A program made the translations under genes and the position numbers. From Streptococcus sp. CSL10205-OR2 (lineage in GTDB: Bacteria; Bacillota; Bacilli; Lactobacillales; Streptococcaceae), in the NCBI RefSeq assembly GCF_025660655.1, contig NZ_JAOTIN010000005.1, positions 49,972-113,971 of the forward strand: a stretch of 64,000 nt of DNA, written 5' to 3'. Each line of letters starts with the position of its first letter. Positions within the stretch are counted from its first letter, which is position 1. The notes below the pieces were generated by a model. It was not told the DNA's origin. It ran no database searches and was given only the letters and a program-made list of their open reading frames with translations. This document shows positions 1-9,900 of this stretch, in pieces.

Positions 1-314
1 TCAACAACTGGTGCTTCTTCTTTTTTAGTTTCTGGTTTTGGTGGCTCACCGCCTGATTGATAAGCTTTTAATTTTTCTTCGGTTTCAGCAATATCTGCAA
101 TAGGTTCCCCAACAATACCAGTGTCACCAGCTTCCACATAAATTTTTGCTAAATAACCAGTGATTGGGCTTGGCAGTTCAACAACAGCCTTGTCACTTTC
201 AATTTCTAATAGGGTGTCATCTTCATTGATTTTTTCACCGACACCGACAGCCCAAGACATGACAACACTTTCGTGTGTCCCTTCACCTGCATCAGGTAAA
301 ATATATTGATACAT
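1..314 (-). CDS. pdhC: Pyruvate dehydrogenase E2 (dihydrolipoamide acetyltransferase), N-terminal part, cut by window edge
   Basis: This is the N-terminal part of the E2 acyltransferase, which takes the acetyl group from E1 on a swinging lipoyl arm and passes it to CoA in the cytoplasmic pyruvate dehydrogenase complex. The visible 104 residues form one lipoyl domain; the lysine of the ESDKA motif (residue 42) is the expected lipoylation site. A Pro/Lys/Glu-rich linker follows from about residue 90. The ATG at 314 has a good AGGAGG-type ribosome site, and the gene follows pdhB by 11 bases, so the two are co-transcribed. The peripheral-subunit-binding and catalytic domains lie outside the window. 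Related acetoin or branched-chain E2 enzymes share this domain, so the substrate is inferred from pdhA and pdhB. Confidence 0.9.
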   Translation of the reverse strand, partial: MYQYILPDAGEGTHESVVMSWAVGVGEKINEDDTLLEIESDKAVVELPSPITGYLAKIYVEAGDTGIVGEPIADIAETEEKLKAYQSGGEPPKPETKKEEAPVV

Positions 315-325
315 AGTGTGTCCTC

Positions 326-1303
326 CTAAAATTCTACGATTTCTTTTGCTTTAGCGACAATATCTTCTGCGTTTGGCATCCAATCTTCTTCAGCAAGACC
401 AAATGGGAATATCGTATCTGGTGCAGTCACACGAGCCACTGGGGCATCTAAGTTCATGAATTGACGCTCAGCAATTTCTGACATGACTTGACCTGCTGTT
501 CCTGCTTGACGTTGTGATTCTTGTAAAACAACAACACGGTGAGTCTTAGCAACAGATTTTTCAATAGTTTCATAGTCTACTGGAGAAACTGTTCTTAAAT
601 CAATCACTTCAGCACTAATGCCTTCTTTTTCTAATTGTTCAGCAGCTTGAACAGCAAGTGGCACCATCAAGCCATAGCCAATTAGGGTGACATCTTCTCC
701 TTTTCGAACAACATTTGCTTTGTCTAAAGGAACAGTGTAATAACCTTCAGGTACTTCATCTTTAACAGTACGATAAAGACGAAGATGTTCTAAGAAAAAG
801 ACAGGATCTTCTGACTCGATGGCAGAAATCAACAAACCTTTGGCATCATAAGCTGATGATGGAATAACAACACGTAGACCTGGAATTTGAGCAAACATAC
901 CTTCTAAACTATCAGAGTGAAGTTCCGGTGTATGAACACCACCTCCATAAGGAGCACGAATAGTAACTTGCGCATTTCTTGTGCCACCAGAACGATAACG
1001 TTGTCTTGGCAATTGAGCAATCAAAGCATCCATTGCTTCAATAATAAAGCCTGAGAATTGAATTTCTGGAATTGGGATAAAACCTTCTTGAGCAAGCCCA
1101 ACAGACATATGAATAATGCCTGATTCAGCAAGTGGGGTATCAAAAACACGATTTTCCCCAAATTCATCTTGTAACCCAGCAGTAATACGGAAAACGCCAC
1201 CGTTCTTACCGACATCTTCTCCAAAGATTAATGTATTGTCATGTTTTTTCATGGCTTCTTTTAAGCCTTCTGTAACAGCTTGTGCTAATGTAAGAACTGG
1301 CAT
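326..1303 (-). CDS. pdhB: Pyruvate dehydrogenase E1 component, beta subunit
   Basis: Beta subunit of the thiamine-pyrophosphate-dependent E1 decarboxylase, which pairs with the alpha subunit encoded just upstream to convert pyruvate and transfer acetyl to lipoyl-E2. Seen: the typical N-terminal stretch with GEDVGKNGGVFR, the DTPLAESGI segment and a C-terminal transketolase-C domain (RTVSPVD, VLQESQ). The frame is open further upstream, but I place the start at the ATG at 1303 because an AAGGAG ribosome site precedes it and the protein then begins MPVLTLAQAV at the family's usual length (about 325 residues). The start lies one base beyond the pdhA stop codon. Acetoin dehydrogenase beta subunits look similar, so the assignment rests partly on gene order. 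Confidence 0.92.
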   Translation of the reverse strand: MPVLTLAQAVTEGLKEAMKKHDNTLIFGEDVGKNGGVFRITAGLQDEFGENRVFDTPLAESGIIHMSVGLAQEGFIPIPEIQFSGFIIEAMDALIAQLPRQRYRSGGTRNAQVTIRAPYGGGVHTPELHSDSLEGMFAQIPGLRVVIPSSAYDAKGLLISAIESEDPVFFLEHLRLYRTVKDEVPEGYYTVPLDKANVVRKGEDVTLIGYGLMVPLAVQAAEQLEKEGISAEVIDLRTVSPVDYETIEKSVAKTHRVVVLQESQRQAGTAGQVMSEIAERQFMNLDAPVARVTAPDTIFPFGLAEEDWMPNAEDIVAKAKEIVEF

Positions 1304-1304
1304 A

Positions 1305-2402
1305 TTAGTTTTCCTCCTTAGCTTCATAGTAAGTAATTTGCTCTTTGATATTTTGTGGTTGTTGATCATACATAAACTTCAAAAAGTCTGTTATTTTTTG
1401 AGGAGGTGTTTTTGCCATTTCTGTCAAAGCATCTTTAGCCTGTGTTTTAACATCCTCATAAATAGCATCAACTTTTTCCTGACTCCACAAGCCTTTTTCA
1501 GTCAGATAGTTACCTAGGCGTTGTAAAGGATCTTTTTTGAGCCATTCTTCTACTTCAGCATCTTCTCTGTAACGTTTTGGATCATCTGACATGGTGTGTG
1601 GACCATAACGATAGGTCATGTTTTCAATAAGAACTGGCCCATTTTCAATAGCATACTCACGCGCTTTTTTAGTAGCATAATAAACAGCCACAGGATCCAT
1701 ACCATCCACACGAATAGCAGGGACACCCGCTGCAACAGCTTTTTGTGCTAGGGTAGCTGCTTTGGTTTGTTTAGACGTTGGAACAGAAATACCATAGCCA
1801 TTGTTTTGAACAACAATGATTAATTGCGCATTGAAAACACCACCAAAGTTGAGAGCTTCATAAAAATCACCTTGTGAAGTTGAAGAATCTCCAGTTAGTG
1901 CTAAAGCAATTTGTTTTTCACCTTTCATACGTTTAGCAATACCATTACCAAGAGCTTGGATGGCACTACCACCAACAATAACATTGGGTGAGTACATGTG
2001 AAGGTCATCAGGGTATTGATTGGCAGCAAAATGACCTTTGTACCAAAGGAAAGCTTGGGTTAAAGTCATACCAAATTTGACCGCAACCAAAACATCACGA
2101 TAGGTTGGTGCAAAGACATCATTTTTATCTAGTGCCAACATGGCACCGTATTGGCTTGCTTCTTGACCACCACTTGGGGCGTAGTTACTAAGAGCACCTT
2201 GACGATTCAATAGAATGACACGCTCATCCATCGCTCGTCCCCAAGTGATTGCTTCCATCAAGTTAACAAGCTCTTCATCTGTTAAACTATCCATGGCATC
2301 TTTATCGACAACATTTCCCTTTTCGTCTAAAACTTGATACATGGGAAATCCTTCTCCATATGATGCAGCTAATTCAGTAAATGTTACGTTACTAATTTTC
2401 AT
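1305..2402 (-). CDS. pdhA: Pyruvate dehydrogenase E1 component, alpha subunit
   Basis: Alpha subunit of the E1 decarboxylase; it binds thiamine pyrophosphate and magnesium. The cofactor motif runs from GDSSTSQGDF to the NNGYGIS segment, about 30 residues later, as in the family. A phosphorylation-loop-like RYGPHTMSDDPKRYR segment is also present. At 365 residues the length is normal. ATG at 2402 has a GGAAGGAG ribosome site. It is the first gene of the pdhA-pdhB-pdhC operon in this window, with a promoter and a cre site directly upstream, so carbon-source control is likely. Distinguishing it from acetoin dehydrogenase TPP subunits would need alignment. Confidence 0.92.
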   Translation of the reverse strand: MKISNVTFTELAASYGEGFPMYQVLDEKGNVVDKDAMDSLTDEELVNLMEAITWGRAMDERVILLNRQGALSNYAPSGGQEASQYGAMLALDKNDVFAPTYRDVLVAVKFGMTLTQAFLWYKGHFAANQYPDDLHMYSPNVIVGGSAIQALGNGIAKRMKGEKQIALALTGDSSTSQGDFYEALNFGGVFNAQLIIVVQNNGYGISVPTSKQTKAATLAQKAVAAGVPAIRVDGMDPVAVYYATKKAREYAIENGPVLIENMTYRYGPHTMSDDPKRYREDAEVEEWLKKDPLQRLGNYLTEKGLWSQEKVDAIYEDVKTQAKDALTEMAKTPPQKITDFLKFMYDQQPQNIKEQITYYEAKEEN

Positions 2403-2427
2403 AGCAGTCTCCTTCCTTTCACTTAAA

Positions 2428-2441
2428 TGATAGCGCTTTCT
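2428..2441 (-). promoter_or_regulatory. cre site (CcpA operator) of the pdh operon
   Basis: On the minus strand the sequence AGAAAGCGCTATCA fits the catabolite-responsive element consensus WGWAARCGYTWWMA at every position. It lies between the proposed promoter and the pdhA start, downstream of the -10 box, a position usually linked to repression by CcpA-HPr(Ser-P) roadblock. Confidence 0.65.
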
Positions 2442-2473
2442 TTTTGATTCGTAAACTTCTTATTTCTTATAGC

Positions 2474-2500
2474 ACTATAAGAATAATTATTTGAAGTCAA
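2474..2500 (-). promoter_or_regulatory. Probable pdhA promoter
   Basis: Minus strand: TTGACT (2495-2500) and TATAGT (2474-2479) separated by 15 bases, which is short but workable. Placed about 70 bases upstream of the pdhA ATG with the cre site in between. Confidence 0.45.
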
Positions 2501-2540
2501 AAAGAGAGGTTTTAGCAAGCAACATAGGATAACTGTAAAG

Positions 2541-2568
2541 AAAAAACAGTAGTTTTAAAGATCTACTG
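2541..2568 (-). terminator. Intrinsic terminator of the ABC exporter operon, possibly bidirectional
   Basis: Perfect stem CAGTAG/CTACTG with a 10-base loop, flanked by six A on the left and a short T run on the right. Read on the minus strand it follows the ABC gene that ends at 2598 and ends in a U tract. Confidence 0.7.
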
Positions 2569-2597
2569 CTTTTTGTCTTCTGTCACACTAACAAAAA

Positions 2598-4340
2598 CTA
2601 GACTGACCATTTTTCTAGTGACTTCTTGCTGGCAAGAAATTCACTATAGATACCTGGTACTTTTTCTAGCTCTTCATGACTACCAATTTGTTCAATTTTT
2701 CCTTCGTTCAAAACAACAATCTGATCAGCATTTTTGATGGTAGAAAGCTTGTGTGCGATGATTATTGTCGTTTTATCTTTTAATAAATTTTTCAAGGCTA
2801 GTAAAAGTTGTTTTTCATTCTCAGGATCAATACTAGAGGTTGCCTCATCCAAAATAACAAATTGACTAGGTTTTAACATGGCTCTAGCAATTGAAATTCT
2901 TTGACGTTCACCACCTGATAAGTTTGATCCACCTTCTTGTAAAACAGTATTATAACCGTCTGGTAGTGCCATAATAAAATCATGACACTGCGCTTTATTA
3001 GCTATTTCAATAATTTCTTCATCACTAGCACTAGGATTACCAAAGGTAATGTTATTTTTTATCGTGTCATCAAATAAATAGACATCCTGAAAAACAAAAC
3101 TAAACTGAGATAATAAGTAATCATACTGATAATCTTTAACATTGGTATTTGAAATCAAGACCTCACCAGAAGTGACATCCCAAAATCTTGCCATAAGGTT
3201 TGATAAGGTTGTTTTTCCACTACCAGAAAAACCAACCAGAGCAGTTGTTTTCCCTTGGGGAATGACTAGAGACAAGTCTCTAAACAAGTCAACCTTATCA
3301 TAGGCAAAAGAAATGTTAGACAGTTTAATAGTAGCTTCTTTTATTTCAGTTTCCTGTCCTTCTTTGATGGTTGGTAAATTTCTCAAATCAACAATTCTTT
3401 TTAAATTTTGAACGGCAACGCCTTTGATACTTTGCATACTACCAGCTAGTTCAAAACCACTAAAGACTACAAAACTAATGACTACCATCATAATCGTTTT
3501 AGTCGCATCAATCGTTCCTGAAAAATATCTCATCAACGAACTGGAAATTATGACACAGATGCCAATCTTAAAGACAAGTAAAAAGGAAAATTGGGTTGGC
3601 ACTAATATTTTCTCAACAGCTAAAAACCCTTCTCGACTGTTTGAAATGCTTGTTTTTAATTCTTTTACGGTATTTTGATCTTTACCAAATGCTTTTGTAA
3701 CACCGATGCCTTTAACATATTCAAGCATTTTTTCACTCAAGTTGAGTTTAAGCTTCATGAGTTTTCCTGTTAATTGATCAACTTTTTTTTGAGTGAGCAC
3801 ATTGACAAAAATAGCTACTAATAAAGTTAGGAGTATAATCATAGCTGTTATGATGTCATAAGGTAGGATAACTATCACCATAATAATAGTTTGTATGGTT
3901 CCAACAAGCATTTGCTCAACAATAACAACACCTACCGTTTCAAGATCCCCGATAACTGTTGATAAGCCACCTGAAACATCCCCTAAGGAGTGATGACTAA
4001 AGTAACCCATGTTAACTTTTTTTAACCTATCACCAATGTAAAGTCTATTTTCTGCACCAAGACTGTAAGAAGCAATATATTTATTTTTGTCAGCTAAATA
4101 ACCAAATATAATTTTACCAATCATACTACTTGCTGCGATGAAAAAGACAAGGTAGATATCTGCCATAACAATGCTTTGATTTTCAAACACATTGTGGCTG
4201 ATTTTCATCAAACAAAATAATATGGCACTTAAAGAAATACCTTCAAAAATACTTTTTATCACATCAAAGATTAGCATTTTAGTGATGCGCTTAGAGTAGC
4301 TTCCTGAGACTTCATATAAGGTTTTTATCATCTCTTTCAT
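2598..4340 (-). CDS. ABC exporter half-transporter (TMD-NBD), subunit 2
   Basis: A fused exporter half of 580 residues: six predicted membrane helices in the first 300 residues, then a nucleotide-binding domain with Walker A GFSGSGKTT, signature LSGGERQR, Walker B FVILDEATSS with its catalytic glutamate, and the switch histidine in IIAHKLST. It starts one base after the stop of the upstream half-transporter, so the two should form a heterodimer in the cytoplasmic membrane. Substrate unknown. By its overall look it belongs with the type IV exporter folds that include multidrug exporters and the siderophore-uptake pairs YbtPQ and IrtAB; no siderophore synthesis gene is in view. The upstream TetR gene suggests induction by the transported compound. 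Both partners keep full catalytic motifs. Confidence 0.85.
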   Translation of the reverse strand: MKEMIKTLYEVSGSYSKRITKMLIFDVIKSIFEGISLSAILFCLMKISHNVFENQSIVMADIYLVFFIAASSMIGKIIFGYLADKNKYIASYSLGAENRLYIGDRLKKVNMGYFSHHSLGDVSGGLSTVIGDLETVGVVIVEQMLVGTIQTIIMVIVILPYDIITAMIILLTLLVAIFVNVLTQKKVDQLTGKLMKLKLNLSEKMLEYVKGIGVTKAFGKDQNTVKELKTSISNSREGFLAVEKILVPTQFSFLLVFKIGICVIISSSLMRYFSGTIDATKTIMMVVISFVVFSGFELAGSMQSIKGVAVQNLKRIVDLRNLPTIKEGQETEIKEATIKLSNISFAYDKVDLFRDLSLVIPQGKTTALVGFSGSGKTTLSNLMARFWDVTSGEVLISNTNVKDYQYDYLLSQFSFVFQDVYLFDDTIKNNITFGNPSASDEEIIEIANKAQCHDFIMALPDGYNTVLQEGGSNLSGGERQRISIARAMLKPSQFVILDEATSSIDPENEKQLLLALKNLLKDKTTIIIAHKLSTIKNADQIVVLNEGKIEQIGSHEELEKVPGIYSEFLASKKSLEKWSV

Positions 4341-4341
4341 A

Positions 4342-6054
4342 CTAGACCACCTCGATTTCTTTAGAGTCCATATAAGTATGCCACATCTCCTTATAGTTCC
4401 CGTTTAACTCTAATAATTCTTGATGTGTTCCTTCTTCAACAACTTGTCCCTCATCAACAACAATAATTTTATTAGCATTGACGATCGTCGACAATCTGTG
4501 GGCGATCATGATAACAGTTTTATTTTTTATCAATTGATTAATAGAAGCCTGAATGATGGCTTCATTATCAGGATCAGCATAGGCAGTTGCCTCATCCAAA
4601 ACAATAATTGGACTATTTTTGAGAAAACTTCTAGCAAGAGCAATTCTTTGTTTTTCACCACCAGATAGATTAGCTCCTCCTTCGCCGACAAGTGTGTCAT
4701 AACCATTTGGCAAGGCCATTATAAAATCATGACAACTGGCTTTTTGACAAGCTTCTTTTATCTCTTCCATACTAGCATCCTCTTTAGCCAGTAATAAATT
4801 ATCAAGAATTGTTTTATTGAATAAAAAATTTTCCTGTGACACATAGGTTACTAGTGCCATGTTCTGACTTAATGGCATATTATTAATAGATTGCCCACCA
4901 ATTAATATATCACCACTCGTACTGTTCCAAAAACCTGCTAACAATTTAGCAATGGTAGACTTCCCACTGCCTGAATAGCCAACTATTGCTGTCAATTCAT
5001 TCTCATTAGCTTTAAACGATAGCTGATTTAAAACCTTTTTTGATAAATCATATGAAAAAGTCACACCCTTAAAGCTGATATCATAATGACTTATCCTTTT
5101 TTCTTCTATGCCTCTTTCTAAATCTGGAATAGTCATTACCTTGTCAATTTCATCAATAATAACTTTTATATTAGCAATGGTTTCAAGATGGCTCATGGCT
5201 TTCAATAAAGGTTTATATGACGCATAAGACAGTAAAAGACAGGTGATTAGTGTGCCAACGGTTATCTCATCTTTCATAAAGAAAAATAAGGCAGTTGGTA
5301 ACACAAAAACCATGGTAGCTGGAATCACTTCCATTGTAGCTGTAGCAGAAAAACAAACACTCAAATACCAATCCAACATAGCTCTTTTATGTTCATTCAC
5401 CGTTTCTTTAAATTTTCCAAAAGAAGATGCTGATTTGTTAAAAGCTTTAATCACCTTAATGGCTTGAACATACTCTACCATTGTTGTGTTCATTTTTTTA
5501 GAAGCGTCTTGATAACGCTTTGATTTTTCTTCATAACCTCGCATCATCAACATCGAAAACAAAAATCCTAGTGGCACTGTGAGGAGATTGGCTATCCCTA
5601 TACGCCAATCAAGGATAAAAATAATGCTCACTAAAATGACAGGGATAAGAATATTAGCAATCACTTCTGGAATAACATGGGCAATCGGTTTTTCCATTTT
5701 GTCAAGCGTTTCAACCATAAAATGTGTCCACTCACCACTGCTTCGTCTTTCCACATCTCCCATTGAGATACTTGCTAATTTGTCTGCTAATACCTGTCTT
5801 TTTTCTTCAATCACTTTGTAGGCCAAGTGATGTGACATGATGGTAGATATTTCATGGCATAAAAGATTGCCTAAAAAACCAAGTAAAATCAATCCTATTT
5901 GTAAAAAATAATAGCTTGTATCTGTCTGATGAATAACAAGATAATTGATAATATTGGCTATGGCAAAATAAGGAAGCACACCAAAAGCAACACCTAATAT
6001 TGCCATCAAAATTGACAAAGAGACTCTTCCTACATGCCGTTTTAATAGTTCCAT
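4342..6054 (-). CDS. ABC exporter half-transporter (TMD-NBD), subunit 1
   Basis: The 570-residue partner of the next gene. The N-terminal 300 residues carry about six hydrophobic helices; the ATPase domain follows with Walker A GYSGSGKST, signature LSGGEKQR, Walker B IIVLDEATAYAD and the switch histidine in IAHRLST. The ATG at 6054 has an AGGAAAG ribosome site. It lies 53 bases after the TetR gene and one base before the second half-transporter, making a three-gene operon. Heterodimeric exporters of this kind move drugs, lipids or peptides outward, and a YbtPQ-like subgroup moves metal chelates inward; the sequence alone does not decide between them. Confidence 0.85.
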   Translation of the reverse strand: MELLKRHVGRVSLSILMAILGVAFGVLPYFAIANIINYLVIHQTDTSYYFLQIGLILLGFLGNLLCHEISTIMSHHLAYKVIEEKRQVLADKLASISMGDVERRSSGEWTHFMVETLDKMEKPIAHVIPEVIANILIPVILVSIIFILDWRIGIANLLTVPLGFLFSMLMMRGYEEKSKRYQDASKKMNTTMVEYVQAIKVIKAFNKSASSFGKFKETVNEHKRAMLDWYLSVCFSATATMEVIPATMVFVLPTALFFFMKDEITVGTLITCLLLSYASYKPLLKAMSHLETIANIKVIIDEIDKVMTIPDLERGIEEKRISHYDISFKGVTFSYDLSKKVLNQLSFKANENELTAIVGYSGSGKSTIAKLLAGFWNSTSGDILIGGQSINNMPLSQNMALVTYVSQENFLFNKTILDNLLLAKEDASMEEIKEACQKASCHDFIMALPNGYDTLVGEGGANLSGGEKQRIALARSFLKNSPIIVLDEATAYADPDNEAIIQASINQLIKNKTVIMIAHRLSTIVNANKIIVVDEGQVVEEGTHQELLELNGNYKEMWHTYMDSKEIEVV

Positions 6055-6107
6055 AGCTTTTCTTCCTTTCTATTCATTTATTTCATTTCCTGTTTAAAAT
6101 GATTTCT

Positions 6108-6752
6108 TTAAAACTCATTGGAATTAGCCTTTTCTAGATAAGGTTTTATTAGTTGATCCCAACCAAATCTTAGAGCCGTATCCATTAAATCAAGTAATAA
6201 TAAGGCGTCTTCATAAGGATACTGATGGGTAATAATTTCAAAAAGAGGTGTTAACACCATGGTGTAGAGAATATGAAGTTCTCTATCATTAAAAGGTTTG
6301 ATTGGAATCTTCTTTTCTCTTAGAGCTGACATTATTTTTTTTGCCTCAGCCACCTCAAAATTAACAATTTCATGCTGAATAGAGTCGTAATGAGTGCCTT
6401 GAGAAGCGTTAAAAAGGAGATTAAAAATAGCAAAATTTTGATAAATGTCGTCTAACAAATCTTTGTTATCTTTTGTTGCTATTTCTTGAAAACCAGAAAA
6501 ATCATCTAATTGTATTGCTTCTAAGGCTCGTTGAGTCAATTCTTGAGTCTTTTTATAAAACTGATCTAATACTGGACTAACAATCGCCTTAAAAATAGTT
6601 TCTTTGGAGTCAAAATGTTTATAGATTGCCCCTGGAGTAACGCCTGCATTTTTTGCAATCACTCTAATAGAAGCTTTCTCAAAACCATGCTTAGTAAACT
6701 CTTCACGAGCACTCTCTAAAATATTTTCAATTGTCTTTTCTTTATTACGCAA
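6108..6752 (-). CDS. TetR/AcrR-family transcriptional regulator of the ABC exporter operon
   Basis: A 214-residue regulator. The N-terminal TetR helix-turn-helix is clear at residues 26-56 (ASIRVIAKNAGVTPGAIYKHF), followed by an all-helical ligand domain with no recognised ligand. The start codon is TTG (6752), fixed by a GTGGAGG ribosome site eight bases upstream. It is the first gene of the operon with the two half-transporters. Its own promoter overlaps an inverted repeat, which fits autorepression released by an inducer, perhaps the transported compound. TTG may keep its level low. Confidence 0.88.
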   Translation of the reverse strand: MRNKEKTIENILESAREEFTKHGFEKASIRVIAKNAGVTPGAIYKHFDSKETIFKAIVSPVLDQFYKKTQELTQRALEAIQLDDFSGFQEIATKDNKDLLDDIYQNFAIFNLLFNASQGTHYDSIQHEIVNFEVAEAKKIMSALREKKIPIKPFNDRELHILYTMVLTPLFEIITHQYPYEDALLLLDLMDTALRFGWDQLIKPYLEKANSNEF

Positions 6753-6781
6753 GTTAAAACCTCCACTTAAGATAACAGTGT

Positions 6782-6819
6782 TTACTTAAATAGTAACATA
6801 AATAAACTTTTAAAGTCAA
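6782..6819 (-). promoter_or_regulatory. tetR promoter with overlapping operator
   Basis: Minus strand: TTGACT (6814-6819), 18-base spacer, TACTAT (6790-6795). The inverted repeat TTACT-N5-AGTAA (6782-6796) covers the -10 box, which is a natural site for the TetR-family product itself. Confidence 0.55.
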
Positions 6820-6853
6820 TCATTTTTTAATAGCATTTATTTAATAATTGACG

Positions 6854-6883
6854 AAAAAAAGAGAGAACGAAATTCGTTCTCTC
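6854..6883 (-). terminator. Intrinsic terminator of the 2417-residue anchored protein gene
   Basis: Stem GAGAGAACG/CGTTCTCTC around a short AAATT loop; on the minus strand it is followed by seven U. It lies about 70 bases beyond the stop codon at 6954. A very similar hairpin ends the M26 protease gene near 40.5 kb. Confidence 0.8.
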
Positions 6884-6953
6884 TCAAAATGTTTTTCTTG
6901 TCAATCCTTTAAGGTGATGAAATATTTTTGATTAGTGGAGTAAGTCTCTTTTC

Positions 6954-9900
6954 TTACAACTCACTCTCACGTTTTTTTCTGCCATAGCCATATAAAGCTA
7001 GTGATGATAAAGCCACTAATGTTCCAACCACTGCTGTATTTGTAGAATCACCTGTATTAGGTAATGTTTTAGCTTGTGATGTTTGAGAAGTTTTAGGTGC
7101 TTCTTTAGCTTCTTTATCCTTAGCCATTGTTTTAGGCTTAGTACTTAATGATTGCAACTGACCATCAAAGGCTGGCTTATCTTCTGCAATTGGTGCAGTT
7201 GATGGCACTTTTGTCTCTAATGTTCCTTCAAAGGCTGGCTTGTCCTCTGCAGTTGGTGCTGTTTCTGGCACTTTTGTTTCTAAAATTCCTTCAAAGACTG
7301 GCTTGTCTTCAGCAGTTGGTGCAGCTTTAGGTACTGCTGTTTCTGCAACAAAGTCAGACTCAGGAAGCTCGTAACTTGGAGCATTATTTGGTACTTTAGT
7401 AACTTTAGTTTTATAGACAATGCCATATTCACTAAAGTGTTTTGTAACAAAGGCAACAGCTTGATGAGTTTCCCCATTTTGATCAGTGAAGGTAGTCATT
7501 GTGAAGTCAAGAATTTCTTCTTGATCTGTATTTGGAAGATAAATAACACGCGCCACTTCTTTATCTTTATCAATCGGTAAAACAACTAACACATCCTTTA
7601 GAGGTTGTATAGTATCACCATTAACATCAAGAAGTTCGATGTCAAATAAGTCATAATCAAGTGCCTTCAATATATTTGGTGTGTTAGGATCATCAGTTTC
7701 AATTTGAGAAACAGATACATCCTTAATTGAAGCTAATTCACCTTCTTCTAACATGATACGAACACCAGACGTTGAATCAACAATTTCTTTAGTCTCTTCA
7801 AGTGTTTCTTGTGTTGTGTCATCGCTTTCACTAACTTCTGGTACAACAATACCTTCTAAAGCATTGATACGATTTTGTAGAGCAGTTTTTTCTGATACTG
7901 TATCTGCTAGGGCTTTTACTGCAACATCAGCAGCAGCTTTCTTAGCTTTGGCATCATCATTATAAGACGTTAATTCAGTAGCTTCTTCTTGAGTAATCTT
8001 ACCATCTTCATTAAATAATCGTAAAGCTTCTTTAACAACAGCATTTGCTTCCTCAGCTGCTACAACCAACTCAGTAGCTTCAGATAACTCAGTAGCATCT
8101 GCTTTACCATTATTATCTGCATCTGTTACTTCTGGAACAGTAATACCTGTAAGAGCATCAAGTCGAGCTTGAAGACCTGCTTTATCAGCATTTGTAGCTG
8201 GCAATGCTTTAACAGCTTTATCTGCTAAGGCTTTTTTAGCGACAACTTCTTTGTTTAACTCAGTGAGTCCTAAAGCTTCCTCAGGGTTGATAAGTCCGTC
8301 TTGGTTAGCAACAGTAAGTGCTTGTTTAGCAAGAGTGTCTAACTGTTCAGCAAGAGCAACTTTTTCCTCAGGTGTTGCAGCCAACAAGTCAATATCTTCT
8401 AGTTTAAAGCGAACACTTCTGATTGAAGTTGTCCAAGTAATATTGCTAGCAGTATTGTTTGGTTTCACTCTAGCATCTTCTTGATAAAAGACACCATATG
8501 AATTAGCCACAATTGTACCATCACTTAAGATAACAAGTCCTGTGTATCCAGTATCTCCTGATTTAGCATTTGGAGTGAAATCTTCACCTAATAGAATACG
8601 GTATTGACCTTCTCCGCCATTTAACAAGTCGTCAAATGTACCAACCCAAGCAATCCAATCACCTGACATCCAGTCATTTCTTTCTAGAGCACCATTGTTA
8701 TTGTAATCTTGAATGATTTCTCTAAAGGTAATCACTAAGCGACCTGAAACTGGGTCAACTGCAATCTTATGACGTTCTCCAAGAAGAGAAGCAGGCATTG
8801 GTTTTGGTTTGCTCCATGTTTGACCTTCATCTTCTGAGAAGAAGATTGTTGATAAGTCATTGTGTGCTTGTGTTCTACCAAGAGCGATAAGTTTTGTCTT
8901 ATCTGGTGTTCTAACAATACCAACTTCACTAATTTGATAGTATGCTTCAGTTTGACGGTGTTGTGAGAGATAAGCTTCTGGAGTTGACCATAACTCATTT
9001 CCATCGGCATCAAAAGTAAGATAAGTCTTATAGTTGATAAAGTTAGTATGGTCATGGTAGACACCCATCCATTTATCGATAGGACGACCATTTTCATACA
9101 TTTGAACTAGTGATGCCATACCTACTACAACTGTTTGGTCAGTGTAGAATTTTTTCTCTGGGCTCCATGTGCGACCTTTGTCTTTAGAAATTGAGGTGTA
9201 GAATCCACCTTTACCATCACCCCAACCAGCTTGTTTTGGTCCACCAGTAATACGCATTACTTCTTGACGTCCGTCAGCAAAGTTTAGAGTGTAAAGTGTT
9301 GGAGTTTCACGAGACTCTTTCCACTCATCTGGAACTGGTAAACGATCAGACCAAGTGAGACCACCGTCTTCTGAACGACGAAGAACAATTTCACCATGTC
9401 CGTGACCTTTAGGGTAAACAGTAATCAGTGTTTTGCCATCTTCAAGCATAACCATATCAGGTTGACCTAAGTATTCACCTGGAACACGGTCCATTGCTTT
9501 AGCGAATTCTTCAGGTAAGACATGTGTTGGAATTTGACTATGTAAAGCGTGAGTAACAATAATTTTAACAACTTTAGAATGCAATCCATCAGTAGTTGCA
9601 ATTGTTACAGATGTTTCACCAGCATGTTTTGGAGTGATAAGACCTTCTGCATCAACAGTTGCAATAGCAACATCTGCGACTTGATATACAAGGTCGCCTG
9701 TGATTTTAGAAAGTGTCACTGGAATACGTTTTGTTTGATCTTTTGAAAGACTAACAGTATCTGGTGCATTGATACCTGGTCTAGTTGCTAACTCAGCAAT
9801 CTCAAAGTCTGAAAGAACCTTATCAAAAACAATAACATCATCTAATTCCCCATTAAAGTTTTTACCACCAATATATTTAATTGGTAACTTAACAGGTTGT

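Noticed and set aside
1116..1517. A 133-codon plus-strand frame inside pdhB/pdhA
   Set aside because: It is a shadow of the minus-strand genes, has no ribosome site and no protein-like sequence. The same holds for the other frames opposite the large surface protein genes.
2598..6054. The ABC pair as a siderophore (yersiniabactin/equibactin-like) importer
   Set aside because: Overall similarity to YbtPQ-type halves, but no non-ribosomal peptide synthetase or other siderophore gene is present.
8388..9530. The propeller as a true NanA-type sialidase
   Set aside because: Asp boxes are clear but I could not find the FRIP motif or the full catalytic set, so only the fold is claimed.
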